Part shown: positions 17,181-24,058 of the stretch, one piece after another
How positions within the stretch are numbered: position 1 is the stretch's first letter
Layout of the letters: each line of letters begins with the position of its first letter
Source of the DNA: Verrucomicrobiales bacterium
Lineage (GTDB): Bacteria; Verrucomicrobiota; Verrucomicrobiia; Limisphaerales; J093
Assembly (NCBI GenBank): GCA_015075445.1
Contig: JABTUJ010000009.1
Span: 1-64,000, forward strand
Direction of reading: 5' to 3'
Length of the DNA stretch: 64,000 bases
Position numbers and translations under genes: made by a program
The notes under the pieces: model-generated
What the model was told of the DNA's origin: nothing
Databases searched by the model: none
The model's input: only the letters and a program-made list of their open reading frames with translations

Positions 17181-20100
17181 CTACACGCGGAGGCCGGCAG
17201 GATTCTGGTCAAGGATGAGGTCAACGGTTCCCTCGACATCGCGCAGGCTGTTGAGACAGGTGAACAACTCCCAACCGGTCGGACCCGGTTGCTTCAGCAG
17301 GCCCACGATGGCCTCCTTGGCGTCCCGGTAGCCGAGCCGGTGGTCAGTCTGCTTTCGCACGCGCGCCAACCAGTAGTCCCGGCGTTCGTCCAGCATCTGT
17401 CGGGTCAGCGTGCCCACCGACGGATCGTCCATCGCCAGCGCCGCCCGCCCGGCCACCCGGTTCATCACCTCCGTCATGCCGGGATCGCTGTCCTGGAGGT
17501 CTCCCGCCTTCGCATTGGCGTTCAGCCGCTGGTCTCGCAAACGCATCAGTGCCACCAGCACCCCCGCCAACCCACGCTTCAGGGCCGCCGCGGAGAACGG
17601 TGTCACCGAGAGGGCTTCGACATGTTTGTAGAACGTCTCGTGGTAATGCTCGAAGCTCTCGTAGTGCGACAGGTCCCGCGGTCGAGCCCAGTTGAACAGG
17701 GTGACGACCAGGCCCGGCCCCGAGCGTGACCGGCCCACCCGGCTGGTGGCCTGAATGTACTCCGAGGTGTTCTTCGGTTGGCCGGCCACCACCATCACGC
17801 CCAGTCGTTCGATGTCCACACCCACGGAGATCATGTTCGTGGCCAGCACGGCGTCGAACGGCGGTGTCGCCGGTCGTCGGCCCGCCTTGCGATCCGCCTC
17901 GCGCTGCGCCTCGTGGGCCTTGTCGAAGATGACCTCCAGACGCTCCAGGATGCGCGGGATGTCCGCGCCAGACTTGCGGGACGTGAGCTCTTCGACCGCC
18001 CCCGCCCGGATCCGGCGCGCGGCCAGGCCACGCTGATCCGCCACGCGGAGGCGCGTCCGGATGTCATCCTCCATCAGGCGCCGCGTGCCAGCGAGCTCGC
18101 GGATCGAGTTGAAGTAGCCGGTCAGGGTCATCCACGGGTCGGCGAGACGGTCGTACTTTTCGAACAACCGCTGGGCCGCAGCCATCAAGGCCACATACAC
18201 CCGGATCATCGCCGCGGGATAGCGGCGGCCGAACGCGCAGATCCCGAGATAGCAGCGGCCAGGGAGTTGCTCACTCACTCGACGCTGCCGGGCGAAGAAG
18301 CTGTCCTTGATCGAGGTCCCCTGCGGGGGGAACACCTCGAGCCGGCGCAGGAACAGCTTGCGTACCTGATCTGGGGCACGGCGGATGGTCGCAGTCGACG
18401 CGATCACCTTGGGCCGGACACGATGGCCGTTGACCGTCCAGGTGCACAATTCGTCCACCGCCGTCTCGTAGAGCGCCACCATCGAGCCCAGGGGCCCGCT
18501 GATGAGATGGAGCTCGTCCTGGATGACGAGATCAGGAGGCCGGAGTGGGCCGTGCGGTTGAGGCTGGACGCGGGGCAGCGGGTTTTTGGCCGGATGATTG
18601 CCGGTATCCTCCTCCTGGATCTCGGGCGTCAGGAAGCCGTGCCTGAGGCACAGGCCGTTCACCTGCCCGAAGAGGCTTTGCGTCTCTCCTCTCCAGGCCA
18701 TCTGGGCGAACTTGTCCACCGTGGCGATGAGCAGCGACGGCGGGCGCCGGTAGATCTCCTCGTCCACCACCATCACGGGCAGTCCTTCCTTGGGCGATTG
18801 GGCTTCGCTGAAGGCGCAACTGCCCGTCGCATCGCCGCAGTAGGTGACGCATCGCCCGATGTCACCCGGGGGCTCGTAGACCCGGACATGCTGCGGGGGA
18901 ATCTCGCGACCACACCAGGGACACGAAGTCAACTGGTGCGGCGTGCCTCCCCCGCCCGGGCGCCCGCCCACGTTGCCCTGGCGCAGGGACTCCGCTGCCT
19001 GTTTCAGCGTGTTGGGCGTGGCCTTGCTACCCACCCACAGGCCAAGCTGAAACGGAACCGTCCCCCACTTGGCCAGGTCCGCCTTGCGGATCGTCTCGCA
19101 GGCACACAGGAGCGCCGCCGCGCGCTGGAACTGTTGCAGAGTCAGGAGACGGAGCGTGTACCGCATCAGCACGGCAATGCCATGGTCACCCGGCCGCCCC
19201 TCTACGGTCTGCTGCAGTCGCCGGAGCGCCAACACGTAGGCGGTCAGTCCCAGGTAGGCTTCGGTCTTGCCGCCGCCGGTGGCGAACCACAGCAGATCGG
19301 CGGCGGCCTCGGTGGGATGGCTGCGATCCGGGTGATCGAGCCGCGTGATGCTGGGGAGATTCAGGAGCGCGAACGCGAGCTGGAACAAGCGCCAGGTCCG
19401 GTTCGCGGGCACATCGAGCGGGGCGAGCGGTGCACCGGTGGGGAGCTCCTTCTTCCGCACCGTGCGGGCATATGTCGAGCGCACGCGCTGGAGCCACATG
19501 GCGTGGTTCGCGAAGCGGAAGGCCTGCTCGGCGAGGGTGTCGTTCTCGATCAGGTCAATGCCTTCGCGGATCCGGTCTTGAGCACGCTGGCAACGATCCA
19601 GGGCGCGCTGGGCCGCGGCGGCATGCACCGCCAGGCGTTCGGCTGGGTCGCTGATCTTGCTGGTCTCCCGCAGGATCCAGTGCCCATAGGCCTGCTGCAG
19701 CCGGCGCAAGGAGGCCAGCAGGTCGGCCTTGGGCATCTGCGCGAGTTCCTTCATGTCCAGCACCACGCCGGTGAGGTTCGGATCCTCCTCGGGGGTCGGT
19801 GGGGTCTGCTGCTCCAACTCTGAGCGCGGCACGAAGACGGTCTCGACCATCTGCGCCCGGACGGAGTCGGGCGCGGGAAGCGTGGCGTGAACGGAGACGC
19901 CGTGGCCCACGGCGAATTCGAGGCGATGCCGGTACAGCATCTCCAGCGTCTCGGTCTCCTCCCGGCTGATGGGGTCCATCCGGCTCAGGTCGTGCTGCCA
20001 GTCGAGGCGCTGTACGAAGATCGGATGCGGCGGCACTCCCGCATCCAGGACCCACATCCTGGGCTGGAAGACCCAGGCTTCGTCCCTACGGCGATCCTGC

Positions 20101-20696
20101 TCCGGCTGCGTGTTCACCAGAAACACGGTCACCACCCAGCCGCGGGTGGTCTGCCTCATCCTGCCTTGGACGACCACTTGAGGGTCGCGGTCCGGCCGCG
20201 GCCTCAACGGTCCGAACAACCCACTCTGCAGGGGGACGAAGAGCGGGTCGCCGAGGAACGGCTCGCGCTTCCACGCGGTCGCCTCCGCGCCGGTTCGCTT
20301 GCTGACCTGCGTGGCGCTCTTCACCCGGCGATACCGACCCCACTCGGTCTTGATCAGGATCGCCTTGGCATCGGATTCGACCACGAAGCTCATCCCGATG
20401 GAGTTCGGGAAGAAGGCGGTCGGCGAGGCGGCGGACGCCTCCGTTGGGCCCACCTCCGCGTCGTCCGAACCGTCCGTGCTCAATTGGTCCAGCTCTTCGG
20501 TCGCGACCGGAGTGGATTTCGGGGCCAGCATGCCCACGAGGTACCTGCCGGTGACGCGGTCCTCGCGCTGATCCAGTTCCTCCTCGGGGCCGCCGGCGGG
20601 GCCGAGCAGGTCGCGGACGACCCTGTCGGTCAATTCATCGCGGATGGCTTGGGGGGTTACCGCCAAGGCTGGTGTGGGCATCGGTTCGTTGTTCAC
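17181..20696 (-). CDS. drmA: DISARM helicase DrmA
   Basis: 1171 aa. SF2-type helicase: Walker A in WFATGGGKTEAYLGL near residue 470, a DEAH-like box DLVIQDELHLISG near 720, TATIRRA motif III, and helicase C motifs NMISVGVDIERLG near 950 and YIQATSRVGRS near 985. The N-terminal 400 residues are the DrmA-specific region (VVRDLLGPAGGPEEELDQ and onward). A Cys set near residue 595 (CPWCGREIP) may bind zinc. In DISARM the DrmAB complex recognises incoming DNA, including single-stranded ends. It heads the drmA-drmB-drmC run, and upstream lie small toxin-antitoxin-like genes instead of drmMI directly. Confidence 0.94.
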   Translation of the reverse strand: MNNEPMPTPALAVTPQAIRDELTDRVVRDLLGPAGGPEEELDQREDRVTGRYLVGMLAPKSTPVATEELDQLSTDGSDDAEVGPTEASAASPTAFFPNSIGMSFVVESDAKAILIKTEWGRYRRVKSATQVSKRTGAEATAWKREPFLGDPLFVPLQSGLFGPLRPRPDRDPQVVVQGRMRQTTRGWVVTVFLVNTQPEQDRRRDEAWVFQPRMWVLDAGVPPHPIFVQRLDWQHDLSRMDPISREETETLEMLYRHRLEFAVGHGVSVHATLPAPDSVRAQMVETVFVPRSELEQQTPPTPEEDPNLTGVVLDMKELAQMPKADLLASLRRLQQAYGHWILRETSKISDPAERLAVHAAAAQRALDRCQRAQDRIREGIDLIENDTLAEQAFRFANHAMWLQRVRSTYARTVRKKELPTGAPLAPLDVPANRTWRLFQLAFALLNLPSITRLDHPDRSHPTEAAADLLWFATGGGKTEAYLGLTAYVLALRRLQQTVEGRPGDHGIAVLMRYTLRLLTLQQFQRAAALLCACETIRKADLAKWGTVPFQLGLWVGSKATPNTLKQAAESLRQGNVGGRPGGGGTPHQLTSCPWCGREIPPQHVRVYEPPGDIGRCVTYCGDATGSCAFSEAQSPKEGLPVMVVDEEIYRRPPSLLIATVDKFAQMAWRGETQSLFGQVNGLCLRHGFLTPEIQEEDTGNHPAKNPLPRVQPQPHGPLRPPDLVIQDELHLISGPLGSMVALYETAVDELCTWTVNGHRVRPKVIASTATIRRAPDQVRKLFLRRLEVFPPQGTSIKDSFFARQRRVSEQLPGRCYLGICAFGRRYPAAMIRVYVALMAAAQRLFEKYDRLADPWMTLTGYFNSIRELAGTRRLMEDDIRTRLRVADQRGLAARRIRAGAVEELTSRKSGADIPRILERLEVIFDKAHEAQREADRKAGRRPATPPFDAVLATNMISVGVDIERLGVMVVAGQPKNTSEYIQATSRVGRSRSGPGLVVTLFNWARPRDLSHYESFEHYHETFYKHVEALSVTPFSAAALKRGLAGVLVALMRLRDQRLNANAKAGDLQDSDPGMTEVMNRVAGRAALAMDDPSVGTLTRQMLDERRDYWLARVRKQTDHRLGYRDAKEAIVGLLKQPGPTGWELFTCLNSLRDVEGTVDLILDQNPAGLRV

Positions 20697-20708
20697 GCCG
20701 TTGGCCTT

Positions 20709-21077
20709 TCAAATCTGGGCCAGCAATTTCTTCGCGGCGGGGGGCATCCCTGCGGAAAGGTGCGCCGCAGCGATGACTTTGTGCAGGACATCCCGCGAGG
20801 GGGACGGGATCACCTCAAACAAGCCACGCATGACCGCCCGCTCGAGCGCCGCCATGGCCGGGCCGAACTTGCACGTCGAATAGGCCACGGTGCTGGCATG
20901 GCTGAGACCGCTCCAGTCCGCGGGGGTGAGCACGCAGTCCCGGTCGGGCCAAGTGCCGTCATCCGTGGTCAGGCGGACGAGGACAACCTGTCCGCCGTTG
21001 TTTGCGGGATCCGAAATGACGAGACAGCGATGGTGCGGCGGCTCCTTGCTCTTGAGCGCTGTCCCCAGCCGGATCAT
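20709..21077 (-). CDS. PemK/MazF-like putative toxin paired with Panacea protein
   Basis: 122 aa from the ATG at 21077, which overlaps the stop of the upstream Panacea gene by 4 bp (ATGA). The body resembles the PemK/MazF beta-barrel: HHRCLVISDPANNGGQVVLV, then RDCVLTPADW, then STVAYSTCKF. The equivalence is by pattern only; MazF catalytic residues were not verified. The frame is continuous with an upstream DUF4926-like segment, but the coupled ATG and the homologous body make 21077 the likely start. Function as toxin is inferred from its Panacea partner. Confidence 0.55.
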   Translation of the reverse strand: MIRLGTALKSKEPPHHRCLVISDPANNGGQVVLVRLTTDDGTWPDRDCVLTPADWSGLSHASTVAYSTCKFGPAMAALERAVMRGLFEVIPSPSRDVLHKVIAAAHLSAGMPPAAKKLLAQI

Positions 21078-21634
21078 GCCGAAGCGAAGATCTCGTCGAG
21101 CCGGTTCAGCTCCGCCGACTCCTGGGTCAGCCGCCGGATCTGCTCGGGGCTCTTGGCCAGGGCCATCCCGATGCGCTCGACGGCGATCGGAGCGCACCCA
21201 CGCGTCACGGACGTCCACTCGGCGCAATGCGCATGGCACCACTCCACCAGCTCCCACTGGTCCCTGGCACCGTGCTCCGCCCACACCTCCTCCAAGAGCG
21301 CCACCTCGGCGTCGGCCAGGTGTTCGCGTTCCGGGACCTGGTCCAACTGGACTTCGTGGTTCTGGCGGTCGCTCACGCAGCGTTCCCAGCGCGTGTCGTT
21401 TTCCCCGACCAGACGGCCCGCGTTGATCAGGTCCAGGAGCTCGCTGGTGACCGGGCCGTTGCGCATGGACAGATAGTCCCCACCGACGACCGGGATGCCC
21501 CGTCGGTCCAGGGAAAGCCGGTCGAGCAGGTACACCAGCTTCACGAGTTTCATGACGTTCATCCGCCCACCCCCGCGCTGCAGGAACAGGCAGGCCGCCT
21601 CCGTCGCCTTGCCGAGGTTGAAACGGAAGTTCAT
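21074..21634 (-). CDS. Panacea-domain (DUF4065/SocA-like) putative antitoxin
   Basis: 186 aa. The N-terminus matches the Panacea/SocA/GepA fold: LFLQRGGGRMNVMKLVKLVY, LLDRLSLDRRGIPVVGGDYL and NGPVTSELLDLINAG. Panacea domains act as antitoxins for many unrelated small toxins and also occur in phage-related loci. The immediate downstream gene overlaps by 4 bp and looks PemK-like, which supports a two-gene toxin-antitoxin unit inserted in front of drmA. Family call secure, partner specificity inferred. Confidence 0.82.
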   Translation of the reverse strand: MNFRFNLGKATEAACLFLQRGGGRMNVMKLVKLVYLLDRLSLDRRGIPVVGGDYLSMRNGPVTSELLDLINAGRLVGENDTRWERCVSDRQNHEVQLDQVPEREHLADAEVALLEEVWAEHGARDQWELVEWCHAHCAEWTSVTRGCAPIAVERIGMALAKSPEQIRRLTQESAELNRLDEIFASA

Positions 21635-21839
21635 GCGGTTCCGAACTTAGCAGCCCCCACGCCAGACCTTCAATGAAACAAATCCCGTCGCAGCGGTTCA
21701 GGTCAACCGCCACCCGCATCCTGAGCCAGGACTGGCACGCTGCGGAGGGCACGCGGCCTACAAGCCTCGACTGCAGGCCGTGCGCCCTCACGCGGCGTTC
21801 ACCCTCGAGGCCCGATCCTCCCGCACCTCGCTGAGGATT

Positions 21840-22052
21840 TGGGTCGCTTGTCAAGTCGCGCCGGGCGATGGGGCGGACCTGGCTCGCCAACAACGTCACC
21901 ACCGCCCCCGTCTCTCCGGTCAGGGTGACGAATTCCACTTCGTAACCGACGCCGCCCGGGTGGATGTGAACCACCGCGCCGACCTCGCCGGCTTCCAGCC
22001 CCTCGGACGGCACAGGCGTCGTCAACCCCACCCGGTCGTGTTCTTGAATCAT
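21840..22052 (-). pseudogene. DUF4926 copy 3, 3' end lost (read-through)
   Basis: From the ATG at 22052 the frame reads IQEHDRVGLTTPVPSEGLEA and onward to LLASQVRPIARRDL. This closely matches the intact DUF4926 gene at 23114-23344. After RRDL the usual short ending and stop are missing, and the frame stays open far downstream across the antisense-frame body of the Panacea gene into the PemK-like gene. I interpret this as a degenerate copy with lost stop, not a genuine long fusion. It follows the UPF0175 gene by about 26 bp. Confidence 0.6.
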
Positions 22053-22077
22053 CAAAGGTGAGGCATTGACGACCCAG

Positions 22078-22335
22078 CTACTTTTCACGGGCAAGCCCTT
22101 CGGCGAGTTCCGCGATGGTCTCTTGGATGGGCGAGACGCCAAAGCGCGTCAACTCGTGGATGAACTCATAGCGACTCAGACCCGCCACCTCCGCCGCCTT
22201 CGCCTGCGAGAGCCGGCCGAGCTCGAACCACTTCACCGCGGCCGCCAGTCGCATCTCGCGCGCCAGTTCAGCCGGATCGGCCCGCAGCGCAGTGAAAGCG
22301 CTTTCGGGTAGATCGAGAATCACTTGCCTGTTCAT
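22078..22335 (-). CDS. UPF0175 family protein (probable antitoxin/regulator)
   Basis: 85 aa. Typical UPF0175 layout: N-terminal strand RQVILDLPESAF, then LAREMRLAAAVKWFELGRLS, then the HTH-like QAKAAEVAGLSRYEFIHEL with the family ending in a hydrophobic helix. UPF0175 proteins usually sit next to PIN-domain or DUF3368 toxins and act as DNA-binding antitoxins. Here no PIN gene is adjacent; the neighbour is a DUF4926 remnant, so it may be an orphan antitoxin. Confidence 0.82.
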   Translation of the reverse strand: MNRQVILDLPESAFTALRADPAELAREMRLAAAVKWFELGRLSQAKAAEVAGLSRYEFIHELTRFGVSPIQETIAELAEGLAREK

Positions 22336-22455
22336 AACACCCGCAGGCTAACAGCCGGGCGGAATTGGTCAAACCTCCGGTCGCGTCCCGCCCCCGCAAC
22401 CGGCAAGGGGCGCACGACGGAATTCTGCAGGGACGCGGCAGCGGACGAAGACAAC

Positions 22456-22493
22456 GAAGGCCCCGCCGCGCGATGCGGGCACCGGAGGCCTTC
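22456..22493 (-). terminator. Putative intrinsic terminator after the 22518-22778 gene
   Basis: Hairpin with GAAGGCC(CC) and GGAGGCCTTC arms around a GC-rich centre, 25 bp downstream of the minus-strand gene ending at 22518. On the minus strand it is followed by CGTTGTCTTCG, a moderately T-rich tail. The arms contain one bulge. Confidence 0.45.
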
Positions 22494-22517
22494 TGGCAGA
22501 ACCGCATTCGGTACCGC

Positions 22518-22778
22518 CTACGCCGCCACCACGTCCACCCGCGCCGCGTAGCCCAGACGCCGCAGCAATGATTCGCAGTCTTCCCAGGTCAGACCAAAGG
22601 CCCGCACGTCGGCCACGCCCAGCCGTGACACCACGTGCCGCACCGCCGTCGCGTCTTCCTCCGCGAACTCCCCGTCCAGCATCAGGGTTTCCGCCCAGTC
22701 CACCAATTGCGGCAGGGAAACCTCGTGGCGCAGGTAGGCAGCAATCTGGCCTGCCGCACTCTGTCTCGTGACGGTCAT
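22518..22778 (-). CDS. Small conserved-type protein of a two-gene toxin-antitoxin-like unit, unknown function
   Basis: 86 aa: helical N-terminus (AAGQIAAYLRHEVSLPQLVD), an acidic centre (MLDGEFAEEDATAVRHVVSR) and a C-terminal domain with FGLTWEDCESLLRRLGYAAR. I recall proteins of this shape downstream of short genes ending in EVHEKYPVD...HQKV; here exactly such a gene, broken by an amber codon, ends 9 bp upstream. No catalytic motif is visible, so it may be antitoxin-like. Function not assigned. Confidence 0.6.
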   Translation of the reverse strand: MTVTRQSAAGQIAAYLRHEVSLPQLVDWAETLMLDGEFAEEDATAVRHVVSRLGVADVRAFGLTWEDCESLLRRLGYAARVDVVAA

Positions 22779-22787
22779 CGCGGCATC

Positions 22788-23024
22788 CTACACTTTCTGG
22801 TGGCCCCGATCCACCGGGTATTTCTCGTGCACTTCAACCAAGTTGCGCTGGTCATCATAGATTTCCTGCCAGAACCGAAGCGTCGTCTCGCCCGCGTCCA
22901 CTTCTTTCAGGTATCGGGCCAGCCACCCTCGCCGCCCCGACACGTCCTACCGGTAACGCCGTCCGCCGCCAGGGAGCTCCTCCCAGTTTCCGAACTTCGC
23001 TTCGTTCTGGGTCCGTGTGCTCAT
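22788..23024 (-). pseudogene. Small gene interrupted by an in-frame TAG codon
   Basis: ATG at 23024 opens MSTRTQNEAKFGNWEELPGG. Codon 26 (22947-22949) is TAG, and the same frame then continues through GWLARYLKEVDAGETTLRFW and ends with VEVHEKYPVDRGHQKV and a TAG stop at 22788. The protein-like composition on both sides of the amber codon and the correct final stop indicate a real gene of 78 codons with a point nonsense mutation. Alternatives are a sequencing error or amber readthrough. It is 9 bp upstream of the 22518-22778 gene, its likely partner. Confidence 0.62.
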
Positions 23025-23113
23025 GCCAAGCAGCCCGCGATCGGAAGTTCCTGGTCAGCTCAGGTGAAGGCCAGCCTTGTGGGCTGCTGAGAACCGACTT
23101 GATCTGCAGTGCA

Positions 23114-23344
23114 TCATGCAGGTGGCAGTTCGCGCGCGTGGGGCAAGTCGCGCCGGGCGATGGGGCGGACCTGGTCCGCGAGCAGTGTCACTACCGCCAC
23201 GGTCCGGCCCGTCAGGGTAACGAACTCCACCTCGTAGGCGACGCCGCGCTGGTGGATGTGAACCACCGTGCCCACGTCGCCGGCTTCCAGTCCCTCGGAG
23301 GGCACCGGCGTCTTCAAAACCACCCGGTCGTGTTCTTTGATCAT
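23114..23344 (-). CDS. DUF4926 family protein, copy 2
   Basis: 76 aa from the ATG at 23344 (MIKEHDRVVLKTPVPSEGLE). The family fold is a small SH3-like barrel: GDVGTVVHIHQRGVAYEVEF, VVTLLADQVRPI. It lies 17 bp after copy 1, and both end in a similar PHARELxPA tail. DUF4926 genes commonly follow DUF6883 genes; the role is unknown, with an antitoxin or immunity-like function plausible. The start is set by alignment to the other copies. Confidence 0.78.
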   Translation of the reverse strand: MIKEHDRVVLKTPVPSEGLEAGDVGTVVHIHQRGVAYEVEFVTLTGRTVAVVTLLADQVRPIARRDLPHARELPPA

Positions 23345-23361
23345 GGGGCGGGCTTGACCTC

Positions 23362-23598
23362 TCAAGCCGGCTGCAATTCTCGCGCGTGCGGGATGTCGTT
23401 GCCGCGGAGCGGTCGGACCTGCGCGCGGTCGAGCGTCAGGAGCGCCACCGTGTGGCCGTCATATCCGACAAACTCGACCTCAAAACCTTCGCCCTCGCCG
23501 TGCACGAGGACGGCCGTGCCCACATCGCCGCGCCGCAAGCCGTGCTCCGGCACGTCGCAGGCCAGGGCGACAGCGTCCAATTCCTTAATCTTGTTCAT
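23362..23598 (-). CDS. DUF4926 family protein, copy 1
   Basis: 78 aa from the ATG at 23598 (MNKIKELDAVALACDVPEHG), overlapping the DUF6883 stop by 4 bp. Contains the DUF4926 pattern LRRGDVGTAVLVHGEGEGFE and ALLTLDRAQVRPL. More diverged from copies 2 and 3 than those are from each other. Coupling to the DUF6883 gene suggests the two work as a pair. Confidence 0.82.
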   Translation of the reverse strand: MNKIKELDAVALACDVPEHGLRRGDVGTAVLVHGEGEGFEVEFVGYDGHTVALLTLDRAQVRPLRGNDIPHARELQPA

Positions 23599-23936
23599 AG
23601 CTTTGGAAGCGGATGTGCGGTGACGAATCGCGGCGCATCGTTGCCGGGATAAACATACCACGCGCTGCGAACGTTCAACAGCGTGCCATCGGGCGCGGCG
23701 ATCGGGCCATCCACGACATACCGCCGGCCGTGCCGCGTTTCCTCGGTTTCAACCACGTCATGGTCCTGGGCATGCCGGATCAGTGCCTCGGCCACCCTCC
23801 ACCACTCTCCGGCCGTGAAGCCGAAACGCAGGAAGAACGATGCCTTGCTCCCCCCGGCAGGATGCGCGGGATTCAGCAGGTACTGCGTGATCTTCCGCTC
23901 CGGCACCGTGGCGAGATGAGCGTTGGGCAGTTTCAT
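23595..23936 (-). CDS. DUF6883 family protein
   Basis: 113 aa from the ATG at 23936 (MKLPNAHLATVPERKITQYL). Family features: LLNPAHPAGGSKASFFLRFG, then a C-terminal strand set with YVVDGPIAAPDGTLLNVRSA and WYVYPGNDAPRFVTAHP. DUF6883 proteins are regularly coupled to DUF4926 genes, as here (4-bp overlap), and are seen in toxin-antitoxin-like and polymorphic-toxin contexts. The biochemical activity is not known. Confidence 0.8.
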   Translation of the reverse strand: MKLPNAHLATVPERKITQYLLNPAHPAGGSKASFFLRFGFTAGEWWRVAEALIRHAQDHDVVETEETRHGRRYVVDGPIAAPDGTLLNVRSAWYVYPGNDAPRFVTAHPLPKL

Positions 23937-24055
23937 GCGGGGCACGGTGCGACCCAGCGCAGGCACACCCCGCCTGGGGTCTCCGAAGGGATAGAGTTCG
24001 GCGTCTCGCCACGGGCGAGGCCGCGGCGCTCGGCAGGTGAGACGAAGTCGCTCAT
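23933..24055 (-). CDS. Possible 40-aa small ORF between drmMI and DUF6883
   Basis: ATG at 24055, three bases after the drmMI stop codon. The frame reads MSDFVSPAERRGLARGETPN and ends at 23933 with a stop overlapping the DUF6883 ATG (ATGA). Position and coupling suggest translation, but there is no recognisable family and the second half is low-information. It could be the truncated head of a longer lost gene. Confidence 0.3.
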   Translation of the reverse strand: MSDFVSPAERRGLARGETPNSIPSETPGGVCLRWVAPCPA

Positions 24056-24058
24056 GAC

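Noticed and set aside
20709..22142. A single 477-codon frame covering DUF4926-like and PemK-like parts
   Set aside because: The middle third is the antisense-type frame of the well-supported Panacea gene. The C-terminal part has its own ATG coupled by a 4-bp overlap, and the N-terminal part matches stand-alone DUF4926 genes.
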